Source: Colias croceus
Lineage: Eukaryota > Arthropoda > Insecta > Lepidoptera > Pieridae
Reading direction: 5' to 3'
Length of the DNA stretch: 64,000 bases
Assembly (NCBI RefSeq): GCF_905220415.1
Contig: NC_059541.1
Coordinates: 12,598,501-12,662,500, forward strand
Part shown: positions 1 to 11,000 of the stretch, one piece after another
How the letters are laid out: every line of letters starts with the position of its first letter
Numbering within the stretch: the stretch's first letter is position 1
The notes under the pieces: model-generated
Told to the model about the DNA's origin: nothing
Databases searched by the model: none
The model's input: the letters and a program-made list of their open reading frames with translations, nothing else
Translations under genes and position numbers: made by a program

Positions 1-116
1 TCGCTTCACTTATTTTCTTGGACTTAAGGTCCAATTTTGATTAATTAATTAATCTTCAAAGTACTCACTGTTTCACTTCACTCACTACTTGGTAGTCCTT
101 CTCCCTCGCACCTGTA

Positions 117-742
117 CTCCGGAGTCGGTTGACGTCACGGATGTTCTCCCTCTCGCTCGCTCCACTGGCCGCTGACGTCCCGGGTGTCCTCCCTCTCGCT
201 CGCTCCGCTGCCCGCTGACGTCACGGATGTCCTCCCTCTCGCTCGCTCCACTGGCCGCTGACGTCCCGGGTGTCCTCTCTCTCGCTCGCTCCGCTGCCCG
301 CTGACGTCACGGATGTCCTCCCTCTCGCTCGCTCCGCTGCCCGCTGACGTCACGGATGTTCTCCCTCTCGCTCGCTCCGCTGGCCGCTGACGTCACGGTT
401 GTTCTCCCTCTCGCTCGCTCCGCTTGCCGCTGACGTCACGGATGTCTCCCTCTCGCTCGCTCCACTGGCCGCTGTCGTCACGGATGGCACCTCTCGCTCG
501 CTCCGCAGGCCGTTGATGTCACGGATGTTGTACCTCTCACTCGCTCCGCTGGCCGCTGACGTCACGGATGTTGTACCTCTCGCTCGCTCCGCAGGCCGTT
601 GACGTCACGGTTGTTCTACCTCTCGCTCGCTCCGATGGCCGCTGAAGTCCCGGTTGCTTCTCTCTCGCTCCCTCCAATGGCTGCTGACGTCCCGGTTGCT
701 CTTCCTCTCGCTCCCACCAATAGCCGCTGACGTCACCACCTG
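117..742. repeat. 43-bp GC-rich minisatellite, about 15 units, with CRE-like octamers
   Basis: Tandem array with a 43-base period, measured between successive gacgtc cores (131, 174, 217 and so on). Each unit joins a gctgacgtcacgg core to a ctccctctcgctcgctcc block. The palindrome TGACGTCA (CREB/ATF half-site pair) is intact in about nine units, the first at 130 and the last at 729; others carry gacgtccc. Units drift towards the right end. Open frames on both strands here come from the repeat and are not genes. It lies in an intron of the cadherin gene upstream of the first visible exon. Confidence 0.9.
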
Positions 743-1126
743 GTCTCCAGTATTCGGCTCGCAGGACCAAATTTATGTACCACCAGCAATGTAGTACATA
801 CTAGCCAGAGTCGGAAATAAAACACTCAAAAACGCTCTGACCGTATATTTGAGAGGGTTGCGGAACTACAGTACCATTTTGCTTATATCTAGTTACAAAA
901 GAATAACACAAGCGCGATTCAAAAACACAGCTTCTACAACTAGCGTCATCTAGTATCAAATGATGGAACTAAACCATACTAAAACTTATACTATTAAACC
1001 AACGGTTTAGACATGTGGAGAGCGTGTACTTATTTCCCTCAGTTCTTACTGCAATTAATGCGATAGCCATATAGTTCTATCTACATGCAAGTTATTAATA
1101 TCAATTAAAAATATTATAAGAAATTA
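743..1126. other. Intronic sequence with nothing recognisable
   Basis: AT-rich intron between the minisatellite and the first dispersed repeat. I see no exon, RNA gene or obvious transposon. Confidence 0.6.
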
Positions 1127-1462
1127 CACGCGAGGCCGGGTTAAATATTAGTTTGAATGTAATAAGAATGTACTGCGATTCTACACAGCTACCTAATTGA
1201 TGTAGGTAGTTGATATCAAAACGCAGCAAGTCAACGACTATTAGTAAAGTGTGGGTAGTTGGGTCGAACGTCGTATAAACAACGTCCGAGTCCCTAGGCA
1301 CGATTCGGACGAATGCGCCACGAGTCAAAGGAAAGCGGCTTTTTATAGTATTCGACAGCTAAGCATATTCAGACATGAAATAATGACAACTACATTGGCA
1401 ACTATTTACCCCAACATACACAAAAATATTAAATCAAAAGTTACGTCTAACAATATAATATT
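1127..1462 (+). repeat. Dispersed repeat family R1, uninterrupted copy
   Basis: This block recurs in minus orientation at about 11745-11951 plus 13404-13490, and in plus orientation at 20737-20767 plus 21469-21730. Shared pieces are gaatgtaataagaatgt, ctgcgattctacaca, cttatacaacg-type segments and aatcaaaagttacgtctaac. The other two copies are each split by another mobile element, so this copy serves as the empty-site reference. No coding capacity is visible. Class unknown. Confidence 0.75.
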
Positions 1463-1468
1463 TTGCAG

Positions 1469-1618
1469 GACGACGAAGCATCAGCGGCCGAAGGAGAAGA
1501 GAGCAGTTCCGAAGGAGATGGAGAAGGAGAGGACGACGAAGAGGGCTCCGGAACACGCCTGCACTGGGACGAGTGGGACGGGGACGAGAAGACGATGGAA
1601 CATACCTACGTCACTACT
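1469..1618 (+). other. Possible 150-bp acidic exon, not placed in the cadherin frame
   Basis: A tttgcag acceptor is followed by 50 open codons, then a ctgtaatt donor-like site; both ends are phase 0. The peptide is strongly acidic (runs of D, E, S and G) and ends with a Trp-rich stretch, LHWDEWDGDE. It resembles no cadherin repeat. It precedes an exon that begins mid-repeat, so constitutive inclusion would break the domain. It may be an alternative exon, a captured fragment of another gene, or chance. Confidence 0.25.
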
Positions 1619-1648
1619 GTAATTTACTTAACTATCACGTATATTTTT

Positions 1649-1757
1649 GAAATGAAACTTCTTTAGGCGCGTTGAGAGTAAAAATTTAAGGTCGCGTCAT
1701 GGCAACATCGTCACATCATGGAGTATCTTTGAATCTTGCCAAAGAAGTTTCACTTCT
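1649..1757. mobile_element. MITE, short copy (gaagtgaaacttcttta family)
   Basis: About 109 bases bounded by inverted repeats gaaatgaaacttcttta (1649-1665) and aaagaagtttcacttc (1741-1756). The ends match the larger element at 2245-2449. A lone left end occurs at 11597. No coding sequence, so it is non-autonomous. Confidence 0.75.
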
Positions 1758-1937
1758 GACACGTGTGCTCGGCACACACGCTCTTTTTTCTCTTTTATTT
1801 TCACACATCACAAATTTATGAATTATTCAGTTGCAATGCTTTAGATATCCATTTAACATAATTTTTAGTCTGGTTAAAGTCGGGCAAAAAAGTATCCTAT
1901 ATTATTTGATGTGAAATTATTGTGAACGTATCACCAG

Positions 1938-2099
1938 GTGACGGCGCTAGATAGTGACGCCGCAGAAAACGGCACGGTGCGCTACAGCTGGCGCGCGCGG
2001 GCGGCGGCGCGCGGCGCGCTGCGGGTGCATGCGCGCTCCGGCCGCGTCTACTGCGCTCCGGACCTGCCCCTTGCCTCGCATCTCGCATACGATCTCACC
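1938..2099 (+). CDS. kug: kug exon 1 of window: cadherin repeat, middle part
   Basis: Exon of 54 codons between a tcaccag acceptor and a gtaagt donor, phase 0 at both ends. It encodes VTALDSDAAENGTVRY through YDLT, the middle of a cadherin repeat starting at the DxD calcium segment. The start of this repeat must be on an exon upstream of the window. GC content is very high. Confidence 0.9.
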
Positions 2100-5000
2100 G
2101 TAAGTCATACAACAAATATTGTGTTACAGCGACACGTCATAATCTGTCGAGAGCAAGTCGAGACCATATTGAAACATCGTTCAAATATCTAAATTCTAAA
2201 CAATAGGATTGATTTTTACATATTTCAACAATACTTAACTTATTGAAGTGAAACTTCTTTATCGGGGTTGGAAAAAAATTTAGTGTAACATTTTTTCGTT
2301 ACGCGTGACATTTTTCCGTTACGCGCCATCTTTTTCTTTATCCTACCACGCGTGATTCGACGTATTTCAGTTGACACGACGACGACGTATTGAAGTTACA
2401 TATAGTAAATTATTTTTTGAAAAATAAGGTCATAAAGAAGTTTCACTTCTTACGTGTGTACCTACACTAGTACACGCACACATTTTTTTTTGTGTGTACA
2501 TGTACTAAAAACGATAAAATGTTTATAAAATATTCTTGCACTTAATTAATTTAAAAGGGATCATATTATTATAATTCAATATTCACTACTCAGTATTGTC
2601 ACTACGATCATAAGTTAATTGATCGGCTCCGTCGTGTCCACAAGGTCCGCGCGTGCGACGGCGGGGCGCGCGCTCGGTGCGGCGTGTCGCGCGTGCGCGT
2701 GCGGGGCGCGGCGCGCGCGGGCGGCGGCGCGGCGCCGGCGGTGCGCCCGGGCGGCACGCTGCAGGCCGCCGAGCTCGACGCGCCCGGCTTCCTGCTGGCG
2801 CTGCTGCAGGCCACCGACGCGGATGGCGATGCGCTCTACTACGATATCGTCGGTGAGCTTATTAATAATTTTCTTTTAATGTGGCCCCGCGTCATATCAG
2901 TAGGAAGACAATGAAATTGTAATAAAATAAAAATTTGCCTACTCCCTATTTTTATCGCTACTAAAGATATTTAAGACATTTTTTTTATCGTTAAGCAGGC
3001 AGGCTGGAAAGTGATGCCCGCCGCCTATGAATGTGTTCTACACCAAAATTGATTATCTAGGACCTAGGTGTTCTTTTAGCTTTCGAACTGGAAGTCGTAG
3101 TCTTTATAGTCCCTTCTTGTCGGTTCTTCTCCATAAATACTGCTTTCCGAATCGGTGGTAAATGTAAAAATATGTTATGACGATTCAAAAGTGCTTCTAG
3201 AAGAAGTTTAATTGAATAAATAAATGTTTGAGTTAGAGTTAGTTATTAATTATAGTGCCATATTAAACAGATACTTTTATGACGATTTTATTTAACATTT
3301 CATTAAAATATTTTCTTAATCTTTCAAAATACTTAGACGGTGACCCCGATCGAGAGTTTGTGATTGGCCGTGAAGACGGGAGTCTCGTGCTAGCGCGGCG
3401 TCTCCTGTGGGAGCGGCGGCCGCGGTACTGTCTCAACATCTCCGTCACTGATGGACTAAATACTGTTTACACTGCGGTGAGTTTATTTACACAATATTAA
3501 AATGACAAATAGGTAATACCTAAATATAACTTTTAGTTTCAGAAGGCGATATTTTAATTAATTCGAGTTTCTATATGAATATCAATATTAATTGGTAGCC
3601 AATGTCCGTCACCAGGTGAACATAACAGTGATCAACGACGCGAACGAGGGCGGTGTGTCGTTCACACAGAGCGAGTACGTGGTGGAGGTGTCGGAGGCGA
3701 GCCGCGCGGGGCTGGCGCTGCTGACGCTGCGGGCGCGAGTGGGCGGTGCGGGGGGTGCGGGGGGCGCGGGGGGCGAGCCGCGCCTGCTGTACGGGCTGCA
3801 CGCCGCGCGCGCGCCCGCCGACCTGCCGCTCTTCCGCCTGCACGAGCTCTCCGGCCTGCTCGAGCTCGCGCGCCCACTCGACAGGTAATCGATATATTAT
3901 GCGTTTCGTCTAGCGATAATCATTTATCAATATACTTACCGGTAACATCCAACATGAATATTTTCAGTGCTGTCAACAATTTCTTCCTTATTTTCTGTTG
4001 ACTATCTCCAGTTGTTTAAGAAATTTATTATATCTCACGCTAATATAACTAAAAACTTCTCGTTTACCGTTAAAAATAAATAAATAATTACTATCATGAT
4101 AGAAATTCAGTTTAGTTGTTTCCTTTTGTCTACCAAAAAAATTCGTCTGTTTTTATTGCTTCTTGATATTAAAGTAAGTTAGTAATAATTACAGGGAAAG
4201 CGCTGCAATCCACGAGCTGACAGTGTGGGCGCGGGACCAGGCGCCGCGCGCGTCGGTCGCGTTCGCGCGCGTCACCGTGCGCGTGCACGACGCGGACGAG
4301 CACGCGCCGGAGTGGGGCCGGCGCCTGTGGGAGCTGCGCGCGCCCCGCACCGCCGCGCCCGGCACGCTGCTCGCCCCGCTGCGCGCTGCCGACCGGGACG
4401 CGCCCGACGCCGACGGTGAGCTTCTTCAACAGTTATTGTAGAAATGATTTTAGAATTTCGGAATGGACAGTTTCTAACAAGCTACCGTTAAATATAAATA
4501 AATGCAAATTTATAAAATTTTACAAAGAGTTACAGCCACACTCATGTTCGTATTCCTTAAACAATACCTACCATTCTTGAGGAGATAACCCAGGTGCGAG
4601 ACAGGTGTAACATTCGATAAAAAAAATTAGGTTTTATTCATCATATTAATAATAATATACTACTACTTACTACAATATAATAATATTACTACAATATAAT
4701 AATATTAATAATAAGGGCGTAGGGATGTGACGACCCCATCGCCCACGGTTGGAATATCTATTGTCTACGTGACAGTAGATATTCCACCCGTGCAATCAGT
4801 CAACCCGCAGGACACCTTGTGGCGGGGTGTCGGGGAGTAGCGACCCCGCGGGAACCGAGTGCTCCCGGGGGAGGACCCTGTCTTCATCTCCGGCTTGCCT
4901 TCACCGGCCGGTCGCAGTGAAGCCTGACGAGGACAGGACCCCCACCTCTGGCTTGCCTTAACCGGCCGGCCAGAGTGGAGTCGGGAGAGCTTTTAGCTCG

Positions 5001-8000
5001 AAGGGTGGATGCGAATCGTAAGTGGCGAGTGGGCACGTGATGCTGGACCCTCAGGGAGCGCGTGATCGTAGTTTAAAGTCCAGGGACGCCTCTCCACCCT
5101 TAGCTGCTCACAATATGTTGCTCCCTTGTCGCACTATTGCAGCAACTTATTTCGGGGGCCCATACAGTGAGAGGGCGAGTCACCACCTGCCAACAATTTC
5201 TTGCTATATTTTAGTAGAAAGGCAGGTGCCATAGTCTTCCATAGTCCTAAATTCCGGTCCATTAACATCCCTTTCCATAGCCCAGTTTATTTTGTTTCCT
5301 TATCTTGCAATAGTCCTACATCGGCCGCGGACTGCCCAGGGCTGTATCTCTATAGTGCAGTCATGGGCAGGCTGCGGCTGGTGTCCCACAACACAGTAAA
5401 GTTCTCGAAAGGGCCTCTGCGTGTTGGATCCGTGTCCCCACGTAAGCCTTCCAAAGGACCGGGCACCTTCCTTATGATGGTACCCGTGTATTATGGAATT
5501 GAGATGCTTAATAATAACATACTACTACTTCTTGGGGTTATATTATTATGGAGGAATTGCAAATTTTTACCTTTTGTTTGTTTTACCCTTAAAAATTGTA
5601 TATACTGTTCATTAGTAAGATCTCTCTTGGAATATTGTTCACCAGTCTGGAATCTATCTTATCGATGTCATATGGTGAGACTTAAGTCTCTCCAGAAAAA
5701 GTTTCTTTATCTACTTACTATTCATCAGCAAATACTTAAATCGTTAAAATTATACAACCTCAGATTAAACTTTTTTAAATGGAAAGTCTTAAACATCGGA
5801 GATGGATGAATATTGTTATATAAAATTGTTACTAATTCGTATATTTGTCCTAATCTTCTATCAAAAATTAATAAAGCTGTTCCGAGGAGATACTCTAGGA
5901 AACCAATGTATTTTTTGTCAAAAGATATAGAACCAATTTAGGCTTCAACAACGTCATTGCTAGAGTTTGTCGCGAACGTAATATATTATTTAGTACTGTG
6001 ATTTAAGTAGAACAAAAGTGGACATCAACTTTCTTAGTTTGTTTGCATATAAAAAGTTTTACATAAAAGTTATACTGTTTTGAATAATGTTTTCTGATAA
6101 GAATTTATGTTAACTACAATAAACTTTAATTTGAAACAACTCAGAAATGAATGTTGTATTTGCACAGGTAAATACAATTGGATCTACATCTTACTATGCA
6201 TGCTAATTATGTCACATAGTCAAAATATATTATTAATGATGTACATCTGTTGGCAAATCCAATAAATAAAATAAATAAATAAATTAAAAAAAAACTACTA
6301 TGGAGTTTCTTGCTGGTTCTTCTCCATAGATACTGCTTTCCAAATCGGTGTTAAATGTTAAAAATATGTTATGACGATTCAAAAGTGGTTCTAGAAGAAG
6401 ACTAATTGAATAAATAAATGTTTGATTTTGAATCGTAAGGTGTTATATGTAACCTTCCAGCGGGCGACTCGGCGCGGGTGGTGTACTCGCTGGCGGGCGG
6501 CGACGCGGGCGGGCTGTTCGCCATCGACACGGTGCTGGGCGACGTGCGCCTGGCGCGCGCGCTGCCGTCCGCCGGGCCCAGCGACTACACGCTGCACGTG
6601 CGCGCCGCCAACCCGCCGCCCTCCGACAAGGCCTCCACCATCCCGCTCCACATTGTCATCGTCGACCCCGACGACGCTCCACCTAGGTATCTATTTCATA
6701 TCAATTTACACTCATTAGTTATTCGGGAGTAACAGAATAGAAAGAACACAAAAGATAGAAATTTAAGAAACAAAACTTAAACACAAGTACCCAAATATTT
6801 TATAGCACGCAATCCTGTAATTTTGAAAAAATTAAAAAGACGTATGGCACTCGGGGACTGCCGCGGTAAAGCTATTGCATAGCATGCCTTCAAGCCACAC
6901 CTCCGAGCCCGTCGGAGTGGGGAGCGTGAGGTTTTTTCGTTATGGAATTTATCGATTCGGTCCCCGCACTCAAGGTCCGCGATAGAAGCTATACAATAGC
7001 TTAGAATTTATAAAAATATTAATCGAAAAGAATAAAAATTTGTAAACTTGAATAGATTCAAGCTGTAAGAATGCTTATTCTTGTATAGAATATCGATAGA
7101 TCGACACATAATAATATTGTGTACGTACCGATGCCAACTCACAATAGAGAAATGTGACAAGTCAATAACCGCGTGCAGGTTCGTGTCGGACGAGGTCGTG
7201 TGCGAGGTGTACGAGAACTCGCCGCGCGGCACGCTGGTGGCGGCGCTGGAGGCGCGCAGCCCGGCCGGCGCCGGCGTGCGGTACGCGCTGCGCGGCGGTG
7301 CGGGCCGCTTCCGCCTCAACCCCGCCGCCGGCCTGCTCACCCTTCGCGTGCCGCTCGACTTCGAGGAGCGAGACACCTACAACCTCACCGTCACCGCTTA
7401 CAACATGGTAACATACGATATTTTAACATTTGATTCCATAAAGTAACAATCTCTTTATTTTTAACAATTTGTTTTTATGCCGCCATAATATGTAAGAATG
7501 GTTTAGCTAACAGATAATTGAGATTATCAAATAATCGACAATTTTCCGAATATTTCCCAGGTATATCCCAAGCATTTTCTGGGGATATCTAGATATTTTC
7601 CGGGAATTTTCCGGACATTTCCCAGGCTTCTTCCCTATATCCCCGGAAAATGCTTGGGATATACCTGGGAAATGTCCGGAAAATGCCTGTAAAATGCCTG
7701 GATAATGACCGGAAAATTCCCGGAAAATGCCTGAGAAATGTCTGGGAAATGCCTGTAAAATATCCGGAAAATCTCCGGAAAATGCCTGGAAATGCCCGGA
7801 AAACTCCCGGAAAATGCGTGAAAATGTCCGGGAAAAGCGTGGAAAATGCCACTTCAAATTTGAAAAAGAGGTGAACTTACTATAATGACTGCACTATACA
7901 GGGTTAGTTTTCAATGACCGGCCAAATTTTCAGAAATGGTTCAGAATCGATAACATTTCCGATCTAATGAAAAAAAAAAAACGTTTTTTTTTTTAATTAG

Positions 8001-11000
8001 ATTTCATTCCTGTCCGCCACTAAAAAGCGAACGTGTGGACATTACAAAAGCACAATTCAGTTGAACAACCTAGATAGGTAGAAGTTAGCACACATAAATT
8101 TGGCGATGCGCGCACGCACACAAGTGCATTGATTCTCAGCTGGCGAGCGGCAGAGCGAGGACGTTGTACTTATCGCGTGTTTACGATTTAGGAAATTTTT
8201 AAGACATTATTTTTATATATTATCTATATTTAAGTATACATAAGAAATTATAATAATATGTATATTTTATAACTCGAGTCTATTGACTGGCACTCCAACA
8301 AGGGGCTACTGAAAATCAGCGCTTCACAACAAGTGCAGCACATGCTGAGTGGCGACCCTTTTTAGCACCACACTGATTAGGAATAAGTCACTATTTTTTT
8401 TTTCATTTGTTGCTTTTATTTTATTTGTATTTTTTTTTCTTTTATTATGTGTGTGGTGTTAAATAAACTTTTGTTTCTTTCTTTCAAATGAATGCTATTA
8501 TTTTTATTTTTTTTATTCGACAATAATATTTCAAATGTACCTTTGGTTTAATCTAGATCTTAATTTTAAATTTTGGCTGGTCATTGAAAACTAACCCTGT
8601 ATAGATTAGAATAGATTTAAAACAAAATTCTACAGTTAAAAAGTTCAGTGATTTGTAAGGAATAAAAAAATAATTAATTATTAATAATTACTGAATACGC
8701 AATAAATAGAAAAAGATACTACAAAAATTAAGCGAAAATATTATGTTGCAGGTGAGTGAGAATGAATAATTAGTTAATTTAATTTAATAATTGTTGAGTT
8801 AGTAAACTAAGTCAATTATTTATATTAAAATTATTAATTATATAATATTAAATCTATCACTAAAATGAAGTTCTATCACGTTCCATCAAGAAACAGCAAT
8901 ACAAAGTATAATTAATTATACCTTGCTGACGTTATTTTATTTTCTTTTGTCATTAGGGTGGAGGCAGCGCCGAAGCGCGAGTCATAGTTCACGTGCTGGA
9001 CCGCAACGAATTCCCGCCCGTGTTCGTACAACGTAACTTCCGCGGGATCATTTCAGAGGTGTGGTTTACACAATAACTTATAAGAATATGTCATAATCTT
9101 ATTTATCCGCTTATCGTATAGTATTATGCTAGAAGTGCTATTTATTATATAGGTAAGTAGCTAAGAAGTGAAACATATTTTTACCAACTACGTTTCCATT
9201 TGATGTCATAGTTTCTCACAATTATAAATTAGAAAGTTAAATATTTACGTTGTACGTGTGAGTTGACATAATATAAAGTGATCGCATCGCGCAGGCGGCG
9301 GAGGAGGGCGCCGTGGTGTGGGACGCGGGCGCGGAGGCGGGCGCGCCGCTGGTGCTGCGCACGCGCGACGGCGACTCGCCCGCCAACCGCCAGCGCGCCT
9401 TCGAGCTGCGCCAGCCGCCCGCCGCGCCCGCCGCGCCCTTCCGCGTCGACCCCGTCACGGGCGCGCTGCACCTCGCCGGGAGACTCGACTTCGAGACGCA
9501 GCGGACGCACCGCTTCACTGTCAAGGTATGTACGACGTTTCATTTCACTTATCTATTTTAGTTATACATTACGTCTCTTATTTCATGCCACACGAGTATA
9601 ATATTTGCATGTTCAAAAATAGGAGTGTGAGAAGCCAGGATTTAATGTTTTATAATAATAAATTTATTAGGCACACCAACAATAAATAGATTTGACATTC
9701 ATACAATAAACATTATCAATTCATTAATATTATGCATTTATCAATAACAGGTCTACACGGCATTGACAACAGTTCTCGAAATTATATAGAACATATTAAT
9801 ATACATTAACAAATTATTTAATTACAATATATAATAATAACAATATTTTATTTTTATTAATCTTGATAACTATTTTCACAATTATTATTGATTAAGTAAT
9901 GAATAATTTTATGTTCGTATTGTGCAAGGTATCCAAAGAATATTATATTATGTCAAAACTGTTATTTCGATTCAAAAGTGCTTCTAGAAGAATTCTGATT
10001 GAATGTTTGAGTTTAATTTTTCAGGTTTTAGATATGGGCAAACCGAGACTACCTTCGGACAGTATAGCGCATGTCACCGTCGAAGTTACGAATGTGAATG
10101 ACTGTCCGCCGAACTTCTCTCAAGCTTCGTACGACGTGACCGTGTTGCTGCCCACCACGAGCGGCGTGTCCGTGCTGTCGCTGTCCGCCAGCGATCCTGA
10201 CGAACCGGACGCTCCAGAGAAACTCAGATTCGACATAATCGATGGGAACCCACAAGGCGCTTTCGCTTTATCTTCCGTTGGCGAACTGAGCGTCGCCGAC
10301 CCCGGCGTCCTTGACAGCGAACATAAGCTACGGGTCCGCGTTTCCGATGGAGTATTGTCGAGCACGGCGCGCGTCAACATAAAAGTCCGAGAACCGGATA
10401 ATTCCGGGCTCGCCTTTCAAAAGACTGATTACTACGCATCGCTCGTAGAAAATTCTACAAAACCTGTAACGATCATCGTGCTCAACGTCCTCGGAGCGGC
10501 GCTCAATGAACATCTCGAATTTCGCATTCTGAACCCGGTCGAAGGATTCGAGGTGAGTTTAGTGACAGATGTCTATGCTAGAATGATTTTTTGTTCTACC
10601 AGCTGCATTTACTTGTTTCGTTAAAAAAAATACAAGTTTTATCAGCCAGTTGTGTTGAGTGGCGTATATTGTGTGCAACGGCAGATCGGCGCGACGTCGG
10701 GCGCGGTGCGCAGCACGGGCGCGGCGCTGGACCGCGAGGCGCGCGCCGCGTACACGCTGCTGGTGCGCGCGCGCGGCGCGGGCGGCCGCGTGGCGCACGC
10801 GCGCCTCACCGTGGCGCTCACCGACGTCAACGACAACTGCCCCGTGTTCGTGGAGCGCCCTTACGTGGCCGCCGTGCTGGCCGGCGCCGAGCCGGGCACG
10901 CCCGTCTTCACCGTCAAGGCCGTCGACGCAGACGCCAACGATAACGGCGAAGTGAGTGATAGTAATGGTTACGTTAAAAAGTAATAATTATTAGAAATTA

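Noticed and set aside
135..770. Ser/Glu/Arg-rich proteins in the 43-bp array
   Set aside because: The array is tandem, untranslated in context and shifts frame each unit (43 is not a multiple of 3).
5201..5570. Host gene in the open frame before the LINE fragment
   Set aside because: Only its C-terminal half resembles anything (LINE RT); the first half reads through non-coding GC-rich repeat.
7507..7874. FSGHF-repeat proteins on both strands
   Set aside because: They arise from the ccggaaaatgcc satellite; overlapping open frames on both strands show that this is composition.
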